Positions 42,661 to 49,968 of a stretch of DNA of 64,000 nucleotides are shown piece after piece. Position numbers and translations under genes: made by a program. The stretch is from Aquabacterium sp. Its GTDB lineage: Bacteria > Pseudomonadota > Gammaproteobacteria > Burkholderiales > Burkholderiaceae_C. The stretch lies in NCBI RefSeq assembly GCF_029946005.1, contig NZ_JAQSDR010000009.1, positions 186,001-250,000 of the forward strand, in the 5' to 3' direction. The notes under the pieces are model-generated. The model worked only from the letters and a program-made list of their open reading frames with translations, did no database searches and had not been told where the DNA came from. How positions within the stretch are numbered: the stretch's first letter is position 1; each line of letters opens with the position of its first letter.

Positions 42661-44514
42661 TTTTTCAAGCCGCCGCACCTCGCGGATCAGGGCGTGGCCA
42701 TCCTTGCCTGGCATGCCGATGTCGCTGACCAGCACATGGGGTCTGGCTTGATGGATGAAGCGCAAGCCCTCGTCATAGCCATCCGCCGACACCACCTCAG
42801 CGCCCCGGTCTCGCAGGATCATGCACAGGATGTCGCGCGCCTCTTGGTCGTCATCGACGATCACGATCGACAGGCCGTTCAGGCTTGAGGGCGGGATGCT
42901 GATTTCTGCCACTTCGCTCTCGTCCACCAAGGGCATGTGATCGGAGTCCGTCCGTTCGAATGCGGTCGTTGGATTGGTGGGAAGCGTCACCGTGAAGGTA
43001 GCGCCTTTGCCCACGCCTTCGCTGGCCGCCCGAATAGTGCCGCCATGCAACTCCACCAGTTGCTTCACGATGGACAGGCCCAGCCCCAGGCCACCGTGGT
43101 AGCGGTTGCTGGCCGAATCGCTTTGGGTGAAGCGGTCAAACAAATAAGGCAGGAACTCGGACTTGATGCCTTGGCCCAGGTCCTGCACCTTGAGCGTCAA
43201 CTCCGCGTCAGTCTGCAACAGCTGGACCGTGATCTGTCCGCCGGGCTCCGAGAACTTGATGGCATTGCTCAGCAGGTTCCAGATGATCTGCTGCAAGCGG
43301 GATGGGTCAGCGGTCAGCGGGCGAGTGGCTTGTTCGACATCGACTTGGGCAGTCAGCGACTTGTCTCGCATCAGGGCGCCCAGGGTCGTCACGGCCGAGC
43401 TCACCAGTTCGGCCACGTCCACGCTCTCCAGTTCCAGGCGCAGTTTGCCCAGGTCCATGCGCGACACATCCAGGATGTCCGAGATCAGTCGGCGCTGCGT
43501 TTCAGCGTTGCGGGCAATGGCGTTGAGGCCTCGTGTCAGGTTGTTGACCCCTTCCGGGTGCTTCAGCACGTGGACCCAGCTCAGGATGGCGTTGAGTGGT
43601 GTGCGCAGTTCGTGCGACAGCACTGCGATGAATTCGTCCTTGGAGCGGCTAATGCGTTCAGCGGCGACGCGCGCGGCCTGTTCGCGCTCAAGCAATTGTT
43701 CGCGTTGCTGGGTCAGGGCGATGCGCTCGGAAATGTCGGTGGCCATGGCCATGGTGAGGCCTTGCTCGACGTGGGCCGACAGGCTCCACGCCAGGTGCAG
43801 TTGTTCTCCCTGGGCATTCAACAGCGGGAACTCACCGCGCCACATGCTTTGCTGATGCTGACTCAGGTAACCGGAGATTCTCTCAGCCCATTCGGGCGGT
43901 GCCAGGTCCACCACACGCTGGCCGACCACGGCGGGCTGTTGACGTCCCAACATCGTCAGCATGGCCGGGTTGACCTCGACGAAGTAGCCCTCGGTGTTGA
44001 TCAGACAGATGCCGCCCACTGCCTGGTTATAGATGGCACGAAAGCGGGCCTCACTGCTGCGCATGGCGTCTTCTGCATCGCGCGTGCGGCCCAGGGTCTG
44101 GATGGTGGCAATGAGCAGCGAGGGCTCAGCCGGGTGCGTCATGTAAGCGTCGGCGCCCGAGTAAAGGCCACGCACTTTGTCCTCGTTGTCCACATAGGCT
44201 GCCGACAAGTAGACCACCGGCAGGTGGGTGGTCTCCGGACGGGCCCGCAAGGCCTTGCAGACTTCGAAGCCATTGATGTCGGGCAGGTGCACGTCCAGCA
44301 CCACGGCTGCCAAGCCCGGGTGGGAGCGTTGCAAGGCTTCGCCACCCGTGCAAGCTTCGAGTGTTCGAAAACCTGCGGCTCGCAAGATGCGGGCTGTGGA
44401 ATAGCGTGTCGCCGGGTTATCGTCGACGACCAACACTTCCGGCATGCCCGAAGGGTCTGGTGCGAGATCCTGCGGATCGTTAACGGCACTCATGGTCGGG
44501 GGGGCGGTTGGCAT
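42658..44514 (-). CDS. Hybrid histidine kinase REC-PAS-HisKA-HATPase-REC, truncated by frameshift
   Basis: 618 residues. N-terminal receiver (25-145; VLVVDDNPATR, AVVLDVHLPDING), PAS (about 160-275), H-box VLSHELRTPLNAILS near 310, HATPase (LLSNAIKFSEPGG, DLGQGIKSEF, GLGLGLSIVKQL) and a C-terminal receiver (555-618; IVIVDDDQEAR, VLVSDIGMPGKDG) that stops early at VRRLEK. The remaining 54 residues continue in another frame (42495-42660), so the intact protein would be about 672 residues. Last gene of the stressosome operon and probable output kinase. The start may be MPT at 44514 or an internal Met. Confidence 0.88.
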   Translation of the reverse strand: MPTAPPTMSAVNDPQDLAPDPSGMPEVLVVDDNPATRYSTARILRAAGFRTLEACTGGEALQRSHPGLAAVVLDVHLPDINGFEVCKALRARPETTHLPVVYLSAAYVDNEDKVRGLYSGADAYMTHPAEPSLLIATIQTLGRTRDAEDAMRSSEARFRAIYNQAVGGICLINTEGYFVEVNPAMLTMLGRQQPAVVGQRVVDLAPPEWAERISGYLSQHQQSMWRGEFPLLNAQGEQLHLAWSLSAHVEQGLTMAMATDISERIALTQQREQLLEREQAARVAAERISRSKDEFIAVLSHELRTPLNAILSWVHVLKHPEGVNNLTRGLNAIARNAETQRRLISDILDVSRMDLGKLRLELESVDVAELVSSAVTTLGALMRDKSLTAQVDVEQATRPLTADPSRLQQIIWNLLSNAIKFSEPGGQITVQLLQTDAELTLKVQDLGQGIKSEFLPYLFDRFTQSDSASNRYHGGLGLGLSIVKQLVELHGGTIRAASEGVGKGATFTVTLPTNPTTAFERTDSDHMPLVDESEVAEISIPPSSLNGLSIVIVDDDQEARDILCMILRDRGAEVVSADGYDEGLRFIHQARPHVLVSDIGMPGKDGHALIREVRRLEK

Positions 44515-45129
44515 TTGTCGTCCTGACCAGGCAGGCGGGGCGGAAGAATCACGGAGAAGGTGGAGCCGCTGCCCAGCTCGCTTTGCAGACTGACCGTGCC
44601 GCCCAGCAACTCGGCCAGGCGCTTGCTGAGCGACAGCCCCAGGCCGGTGCCGCGCAGGCGTTTCTGGATGGGGGAATCAACCTGGGTGAAGTCTTGGAAG
44701 ATCGCGTGGTGGAACTCTGGCGAAATGCCTATGCCGGTGTCGCACACCGCAAACGTGACCGTGCCTTCTTCATCGCGGCGTGCGGACACGCAGGTCGTCG
44801 ACCATTTCCGAGAACTCGGCCGAAGTGCTCTGGATGAACTTGACCTGCACCTCCTGCTCAGCCGTCAAGGGGCCATCGATGCGGTCGATCAGCAGCCGAG
44901 AAATGCTCTGGATCGAGCCGATCGGGGTGCGGAATTCGTGGCTCATGTAAGCCAGAAATTGGCTTTTCAATTCGGTGGCCCGCTGCAGTTCTTGGGCCTG
45001 CGAATCAAGTTCGGCGTAAAGCGCCAGCACGCCACGGTTGGTTTCTTCAAGTTCCGCGCGCAGGTCTTCCAGTTCGAGGTTCTTGGCTTGCAATTCGGAC
45101 TGCAAGTGTTCGAATAGCTGTTCGGTCAT
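44490..45129 (-). pseudogene. Histidine kinase gene with internal deletion and frameshift
   Basis: From ATG 45129 (overlapping the previous stop as TGATG) the first part encodes a coiled coil (LFEHLQSELQAKNLELEDL) and a HisKA domain with FLAYMSHEFRTPIGSIQSI, ending MVDDL. The sequence then jumps to the end of the HATPase, in another frame: VSARRDEEG, VCDTGIGISPEF, GTGLGLSLSKRL, stop at 44490. The usual LDLAKIEAGR segment and the N-box ATP-binding part, about 70 residues in related kinases, are missing. The product cannot bind ATP and is non-functional as written. Codon use matches the neighbours, so the event looks recent or artefactual. Confidence 0.82.
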
Positions 45130-46166
45130 CAGGCGCCTCGCCGTTTCAGGACCACCACCGTGGCATCGTCGAGGCCACGGCAATGTTCGCGGACCAGCCA
45201 TCCAGCCACCACGGTGGGGTGATGTTGCAAGATTCCCTGAGCATTGTCCAGGTCCCAGCGTGTGGTCAGGCCGTCGGAATGCAGCACCAGCAGGGCGTAA
45301 GGCGGCCATTCTTGCTTCACGTCCTGCAGTCGACGGATCTGTATGCCCACAGTGCCATGCTGCGATGCGAGCGACTTGTCCCTCACACCCGAAATCAGCC
45401 TGCCCGCGATGTTCCCGGCACCCGAGAAGGTCAAGACGTTGTCGTCCATGTTCAGTTGCGCCATGAGCACCGCCGCACCACGGGTGGCCCGAAGCATCTG
45501 ATGCATGCGCTCCACCGCTTGGCTAGGCGGGATGAAGGGCGCGTCTTTGAACACGGTCACCGCAGCGTTCGAAGCCTCGAAAGCCAACGGGCCATGACCC
45601 AGCCCGTCGGCCACAATGATGGATGCCTGCGACCCCTGCTGAACAACGGCCCAGGCATCCCCACAGACGAATTCACCGGGCGCCGCCAGCGCAACTGAGC
45701 CCTGGACAAAGCTTGAAGGATTCGCTGGCACCAACGGGGTTTCACCGGCGTCTACCTTGGCCGCCACACGCGACATGATCACCGTGCCGGCAGGCTGCGA
45801 TGAAAAGAGATCGAACTCCGTGGAAAGTCGCCTGACCGCGCCCAGCCCGGAGCCTGGCGTGTCGCCGGTGGGGTAGCCATCAGCCATGCAAGCCCGAACA
45901 TTGGGGATGCCGGGGCCGTGATCCAGCGACAGGATCTCGACCATGGCTTGGCCATCATCGCCTTCGACCGCACCGACCAGCAGCCGACCCTTCTGCGCAT
46001 GGCGGACCAGGTTGGTGCCCAGTTCGGTGGCGACCAAAGCCGCGCGGCCGGTGGCCACTTCGTCGAAACCAAGTTGCTCGGCCACTCTGACCGCAGCTCG
46101 CCGGGCATGGCCAACCTGGCTGGCATCGTGCACGTCAATGGCAAGGTGGCAAGGTACTTCTAGCAT
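45129..46166 (-). CDS. RsbX-like PP2C phosphatase fused to an RsbT/W-type ATPase domain
   Basis: 345 residues from ATG 46166. The N-terminal HATPase (about 1-130) is anti-sigma-kinase-like: ALVATELGTNLVRHA is the N-box, LDHGPGIPNV the G1 box and GSGLGAVRRLS the lid. The C-terminal SpoIIE/PP2C domain (about 150-345) has GDAW, VADGLGHGPLAFEAS, LHSDGLTTRWD and a DDATVVV ending. In Bacillus, RsbX resets the stressosome by dephosphorylating RsbR/RsbS; the extra ATPase domain here is not part of B. subtilis RsbX. It lies between rsbT and two kinase genes. Confidence 0.88.
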   Translation of the reverse strand: MLEVPCHLAIDVHDASQVGHARRAAVRVAEQLGFDEVATGRAALVATELGTNLVRHAQKGRLLVGAVEGDDGQAMVEILSLDHGPGIPNVRACMADGYPTGDTPGSGLGAVRRLSTEFDLFSSQPAGTVIMSRVAAKVDAGETPLVPANPSSFVQGSVALAAPGEFVCGDAWAVVQQGSQASIIVADGLGHGPLAFEASNAAVTVFKDAPFIPPSQAVERMHQMLRATRGAAVLMAQLNMDDNVLTFSGAGNIAGRLISGVRDKSLASQHGTVGIQIRRLQDVKQEWPPYALLVLHSDGLTTRWDLDNAQGILQHHPTVVAGWLVREHCRGLDDATVVVLKRRGA

Positions 46167-46173
46167 GAGCACA

Positions 46174-46578
46174 TCACTTCCAGCGCGTGATGCTGACGCA
46201 GGTGCCTTCACCCACGACGGATCTGATCTCGAACTCGTTCACCAGGCGTCGGCTGCCCGTCAGGCCCATGCCCATGCCTTTGCCCGAGGTCCAGCCATCG
46301 GTCAAAGCCAGGTCCATGTCGGGGATGCCGGGGCCCTGGTCCTCGAAGTGCAGGCGCAGGCCATTGCGAAGGCCGTCTTGCAGTAGTTCCCAGCGCATCT
46401 CGCCGCCACCGCCATACACCACGGTGTTACGCGACAGCTCGCTGGCCGCCGTGATCATCTTGGTCTGGTCCACCAGCGAGAACTTGAGCTCTTGGGCCAG
46501 CTTACGCACCGTCTGACGGCTCAGCACGATGTCCTGCTCGGTGAGTAGCTGCATCGAGCCCTTAGAGGTCGCTGTCAC
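46174..46578 (-). CDS. rsbT: RsbT-like switch kinase
   Basis: 134 residues from GTG 46578, which has AAGGAG seven bases upstream; ATG 46554 is possible. GHKL serine kinase: SEQDIVLxRQ-type start (TEQDIVLSRQTVRKLAQ), N-box ASELSRNTVVYGGG, G1 EDQGPGIPDMD and G2 GMGMGLTGSRRLVNEF. RsbT phosphorylates RsbS and RsbR and is released to act on downstream partners. It overlaps the rsbS end by 17 bases. Confidence 0.92.
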   Translation of the reverse strand: MTATSKGSMQLLTEQDIVLSRQTVRKLAQELKFSLVDQTKMITAASELSRNTVVYGGGGEMRWELLQDGLRNGLRLHFEDQGPGIPDMDLALTDGWTSGKGMGMGLTGSRRLVNEFEIRSVVGEGTCVSITRWK

Positions 46579-46942
46579 TGTCCTGCTCCTTGGCCGATTT
46601 GGTGAGCAAGGCCATGCCCTTCTCGACATTCAGTGCCGTCCGCACGCCTTCCAGTGACAGCCCCAACTCGACCAGCGTGATCGCCACGGCCGGCTGCATG
46701 CCCACCACCACGGTGTTCGCGTCCAGCACGCGCGCAATGCCCGAGATGCTGGCCAGCATGCGACCAATGAAGGAGTCGACGATCTCCAGCGCGGAGATGT
46801 CGATCAGCACGCCCTTGGCGCCAGTCGTCTCAATCCTGCTGGCCAGGTCATCCTGTAGCGCCATGGCAGTTCGGTCCTGCATGTCCACCTGGATGGTGAC
46901 CAGCAGGCAAGTGCCCATCCGGAGAATTGGAATGCGTTCCAT
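46562..46942 (-). CDS. rsbS: RsbS-like stressosome scaffold (STAS domain)
   Basis: 126 residues, a single STAS domain. Opening MERIPILRMGTCLLVTIQVDMQD and the conserved IDISALEIVDSFIGRML; Ser57 in the DSF motif corresponds to the phospho-Ser of B. subtilis RsbS. A short acidic tail (EQDSDSDL) is unusual. It lies 13 bases after rsbR. Confidence 0.93.
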   Translation of the reverse strand: MERIPILRMGTCLLVTIQVDMQDRTAMALQDDLASRIETTGAKGVLIDISALEIVDSFIGRMLASISGIARVLDANTVVVGMQPAVAITLVELGLSLEGVRTALNVEKGMALLTKSAKEQDSDSDL

Positions 46943-46955
46943 GGTGATTGCAGTC

Positions 46956-47807
46956 TCAGACCTTGGTGCGGGTGATGGTGTAACCCGTGGACTTCAGGGC
47001 GATGGACAAGGCATCGGCCAGTGTGGCTTTGGTGGTGATGCCTTGCAGGTCAATGCCCAGGTGCACGATAGTTTGCGCGATTTGTGGGCGGATGCCGCTG
47101 ATGATGCATTCGGCGCCCATCAGGCGGATCGCCGTCACGGTTTTGAGCAGGTGCTGCGCCACCAAAGTATCCACTGTAGGCACGCCGGTGATGTCGATGA
47201 TGGCCAGTTCCGAGCCGGTGTCGACGATGCGTTGAAGCAGGGCTTCCATCACCAGTTGGGTGCGGCTGCTGTCCAGTGTGCCGATCATGGGCACGGCCAG
47301 GACACCATCCCACAGCTTGATCACAGGGGTGGACAGCTCCAGTAACTCCTGTTGTTGGCGGCCGATGATGTCCTCGCGCGTGCGCTGGTAGGTATTGATG
47401 GTGAACAGCGCCATGTGGTCGATCAGGGTGGAAATCCACCAGATGAGGTCGACCAGCGTCGAGGGGTCACTGGCCAAGCGCTGTTGCAGCCCCGAGAACA
47501 GCGGCTTTTTAAACGCCATGACGAACACGCTGGTGTCGCCCGCCGAAGCACCTTGCGCAGCGCGAGAAGAGGACAGATCTGCCAGGGCGTAGCGCAGGGC
47601 CTGCCAGGGTGCATCGTCAAACCGGAGTGGATCGCCATCGGCCAGGATGCCTTCATGGAAGGCGGTCAGCAATGTGTTGGCACTGCCGACATTGCTAGCG
47701 GACTTACCGCTCTGGGAGTGTTTCTGGGCTTCCGTCAGCCACTCGGCCAAGATCTGTTCGCGACTGGATTTCAGTAACCCGTCAATGGCAGTGTTCTGAG
47801 TTTTCAT
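46956..47807 (-). CDS. rsbR: RsbR-like stressosome sensor (globin-like N-domain plus STAS)
   Basis: 283 residues from ATG 47807 (GAGGGA four bases upstream). The N-terminal helical domain (about 1-150) resembles the non-heme globin-like RsbR N-domain; a linker helix (RQQQELLELSTPVIKLWDGV) leads to a STAS domain (about 165-283) with IIDITGVPTVDTLVAQHLL. The Thr residues match the RsbR phosphorylation region. First gene of the rsbR-rsbS-rsbT-phosphatase-kinase-kinase operon. The signal sensed is unknown. Confidence 0.93.
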   Translation of the reverse strand: MKTQNTAIDGLLKSSREQILAEWLTEAQKHSQSGKSASNVGSANTLLTAFHEGILADGDPLRFDDAPWQALRYALADLSSSRAAQGASAGDTSVFVMAFKKPLFSGLQQRLASDPSTLVDLIWWISTLIDHMALFTINTYQRTREDIIGRQQQELLELSTPVIKLWDGVLAVPMIGTLDSSRTQLVMEALLQRIVDTGSELAIIDITGVPTVDTLVAQHLLKTVTAIRLMGAECIISGIRPQIAQTIVHLGIDLQGITTKATLADALSIALKSTGYTITRTKV

Positions 47808-48092
47808 TTGGTCCCTCAATATGGATTCCAGGACGCACTTGGCGCCGTGTCATGAAATGTTGCCGGAAACTATACAGGGTCCATCATTGACAGGCCAGGT
47901 AACCCGTTCTGAGCGTTGCCGCCGCTAAACTCCTTGGTTCTGAGGCCGACAGCGTGGGTTTCATCTCAAGAGCGAGCCCCCAATCGCCACCACCAGCAAT
48001 CTGTGATCCCAGGCACGGTACATTTTCGAGTTGACATAATATACATCGTAGAAAGTAAACATGTTGGCCGTGAGAGCCGCTATCATGGCCTC

Positions 48093-48455
48093 ATGCGCCG
48101 ACTGCTCATCCTCGTCATGATTGTTCTGCTTCCCTTGCGAAGTTGGGCGGGCGATCTGATGGGCGTTGAAATGGCAGCACGCAGCACGGTTTCTGCGATG
48201 GCGGGCGCCATGCCTCCCGGGTGCGCGATGCATCATTCGCAGCCAAGCCAAGCCCACACCCCAGAAGCCAATGTTGGGCACGCTCACAGCGATGGGAAAA
48301 CCTGTGCGTCTTGTGGCCTGTGCATCCCCATGGCGGAACTGGCGGTTGCTCGGCTGGAAGTCACCACGTTTGCCATGCACACCCCGCCCCTGATGGGCAG
48401 TGCAGATTTCATGAGTGCCTCACTGGCGCCCACCGTCAAGCCCCCCATTTTTTGA
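48093..48455 (+). CDS. Putative secreted His/Cys-rich metal-binding protein
   Basis: 120 residues from ATG 48093. N-terminal signal peptide (RRLLILVMIVLLPLRSWAG). The mature part has several possible metal ligands: PPGCAMHHSQPSQAH, HAHSDGKTCASCGLC. It resembles DUF2946-type proteins of copper loci, though I could not confirm the family. It lies upstream of an outer-membrane protein and MerP/MerT-like genes, so a heavy-metal (perhaps copper) role is likely. A TTGACA -35-like hexamer sits at 48031 in an AT-rich stretch. Confidence 0.75.
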   Translation: MRRLLILVMIVLLPLRSWAGDLMGVEMAARSTVSAMAGAMPPGCAMHHSQPSQAHTPEANVGHAHSDGKTCASCGLCIPMAELAVARLEVTTFAMHTPPLMGSADFMSASLAPTVKPPIF

Positions 48456-48475
48456 TCTCCAAGCCCAAAGTGCGT

Positions 48476-48520
48476 CCGCAGTTTCTGCGGTGACATGAAC
48501 CGTGGCTCGACCTGAGCCAC
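48476..48520. repeat. Two adjacent inverted repeats in the metal operon leader
   Basis: CCGCAG-TTT-CTGCGG (48476-48490) and GTGGCTC-GACCT-GAGCCAC (48502-48520) are perfect stems of six and seven bases. They lie between the His/Cys-rich gene and the outer-membrane protein gene, with the Shine-Dalgarno TGGAG right after the second. Neither is followed by a T run, so they are better read as RNA stability or regulatory hairpins, or protein sites, than as a terminator. Confidence 0.6.
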
Positions 48521-48533
48521 TGCTGGAGATGCA

Positions 48534-49178
48534 ATGAAAAAAACCCTCCTGTTGGCTCATGTGGCGGTCGTCGTCGCTGCCAGCGCGGCCCACGCCGCAC
48601 CCATGGGCTTCAAGGACAGTGCCATGGCCATGGGCGACTTCAGTCCCAATTGGCGAGAGTCCTGGGTCAACTACGCCCTGACCTCACGCGATGCGGTCGG
48701 CGTGGGCGGCGTGTACATGCGGTCCGATGACAAGTCGAAGACCCGGACGCTGGCCGAGGTGAACTACACGCGGCTTGTGCAACGGTGGAATCTGCCGCAT
48801 GCACAGGCGAACGTTTGGTTCTTCGCGGGTGCCGGTTCAATCCGGGGCAACGACTTCGCGGGGACCAAGCTGGCTGTCGCGCCCGGCGTTCAGGTGGACT
48901 ATGAAACCACTCGAATCTACCTGGCCGCCACGGGGCGCCTGTACCGGGCGGAGGGCTTGAACCACGACTTTGCGTCCATCCGCGCTGGCTTCTCGTTCTA
49001 CGAGGTGAACTACGACGAGATCCAACCCTGGTTCGTCGTCGAAGCGCGCCGCATGCGGGGCTTGTCGGACACGACAGAGATCACGCCCATGCTGCGCCTT
49101 ATCCACAACCGCTATTTCGTCGAGCTGGGGGTCAACACCTCCAAAGAGGCTCGGGCGAACATCATGTACATCTTCTGA
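48534..49178 (+). CDS. Putative outer-membrane beta-barrel protein
   Basis: 214 residues. Signal peptide MKKTLLLAHVAVVVAASAAHA. Alternating amphipathic strands (GVGGVYMRSDDKSKTRTLAEV, RIYLAATGRLYRAEG, RYFVELGVNTSK) and a C-terminal aromatic residue (IMYIF) suggest a small beta-barrel. No named family recognised. TGGAG precedes the ATG. It sits in the same operon as the MerP-like and MerT-like genes, so metal passage or sensing at the outer membrane is a guess from context. Confidence 0.75.
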   Translation: MKKTLLLAHVAVVVAASAAHAAPMGFKDSAMAMGDFSPNWRESWVNYALTSRDAVGVGGVYMRSDDKSKTRTLAEVNYTRLVQRWNLPHAQANVWFFAGAGSIRGNDFAGTKLAVAPGVQVDYETTRIYLAATGRLYRAEGLNHDFASIRAGFSFYEVNYDEIQPWFVVEARRMRGLSDTTEITPMLRLIHNRYFVELGVNTSKEARANIMYIF

Positions 49179-49188
49179 AGGAACTTCA

Positions 49189-49524
49189 ATGAAACACCAC
49201 TCACACATTCTGGTCGCTGTGGCTCTGAGCAGCATCACCACCTTGTCTTTTGCCGCAACCAGCGTCAAGGCCACAGTCAACGGCATGGTCTGCGCGTTCT
49301 GTGCTCAGGGCATTGAAAAGCGGCTGTCAAAGATGCCCGCCACTCAAGCGGTCTATGTGGACCTGAAGCAGAAAATTGTCGCCGTGGAGGCCAAAGCCGG
49401 CCAGACCTTGGACGGCAAGGCGATCACTGCCGAAATCACCGACGCGGGTTACGACGTGACGAAGCTGGAGACGGTCGAGAAGTCGGTGGCCGACATCAAG
49501 GCGGAAGTGAAGGCCCAGAAATGA
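49189..49524 (+). CDS. Periplasmic HMA-domain (MerP-like) metal-binding protein
   Basis: 111 residues. Signal peptide (about 1-22) followed by one HMA domain with VNGMVCAFCAQGIEKRL, the GMxCxxC metal site. A Lys/Glu-rich tail follows (about 90-111). MerP-like proteins carry metal ions to a MerT-type transporter. It overlaps that transporter gene by four bases (ATGA), supporting a functional pair. Confidence 0.9.
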   Translation: MKHHSHILVAVALSSITTLSFAATSVKATVNGMVCAFCAQGIEKRLSKMPATQAVYVDLKQKIVAVEAKAGQTLDGKAITAEITDAGYDVTKLETVEKSVADIKAEVKAQK

Positions 49525-49931
49525 GCGCAGACGGCGTCATCGAGTCAAAGGCGAGCCTGTGGACCTCGGTCCTCAGTCTGTTCGCCAGCTCCAGCACCTT
49601 GGTCTGCTGCGCTTTGCCAGCATTGCTGGTGACGCTCGGCGCAGGTGCAGCGCTGTCGTCGCTGGTGTCGGTCTTCCCGCAGGTGGTTTGGCTCAGCGAG
49701 CACAAGGTCGGCCTGTTCTTGTTCGCTGGGCTGGCCATGGCAGGCAGTGGCTTGCTGCAATGGCGGAACAGGACGGCGCCCTGCCCGGCCGACCCGCTGT
49801 TGCGACGAGCCTGTTTGAAGACACGCTTGATGTCGCGGCGCCTGTATGTGTTCAGTCTGGCGGTGTACCTGGTTGGCGCCTGGTTTGCCTTCGCTCAGCC
49901 TTGGCTGAGTGGGGCCTTTGCAGAAAGCTAG
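49521..49931 (+). CDS. MerT-like metal transport membrane protein
   Basis: 136 residues, three to four membrane helices. The first helix has SSTLVCCALPALLVTLGAGAAL, matching the vicinal Cys pair of MerT-family importers. No merA or merR nearby, so mercury resistance is not supported; copper or another soft metal is possible. Convergent with hipA. Confidence 0.85.
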   Translation: MSADGVIESKASLWTSVLSLFASSSTLVCCALPALLVTLGAGAALSSLVSVFPQVVWLSEHKVGLFLFAGLAMAGSGLLQWRNRTAPCPADPLLRRACLKTRLMSRRLYVFSLAVYLVGAWFAFAQPWLSGAFAES

Positions 49932-49938
49932 GCACGAT

Positions 49939-49968
49939 TTCAGATGAGCAGCAAATGCTGCTTCTGAA
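49939..49968. terminator. Hairpin at the convergent MerT-like/hipA junction
   Basis: TTCAGA-TG-AGCAGC-AAAT-GCTGCT-TCTGAA forms a 12-bp stem with a two-base bulge, lying across the hipA stop codon. It is placed to act as a bidirectional terminator or RNA stabiliser, but it lacks a T run on either side, so intrinsic termination is uncertain. Confidence 0.5.

Noticed and set aside
42937-44526. 529-residue plus-strand frame over the hybrid kinase
   Set aside because: Antisense shadow; the minus strand encodes intact REC, PAS, HisKA and HATPase motifs.
48031-48062. MerR-type promoter with a 19-base spacer (TTGACA to TAAACA)
   Set aside because: The spacer shows no clear dyad symmetry and no MerR-family gene lies nearby; kept only as a -35-like note.
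49189-49931. Mercury resistance operon
   Set aside because: MerP-like and MerT-like proteins are present, but merA and merR are absent, so the metal is not assigned.
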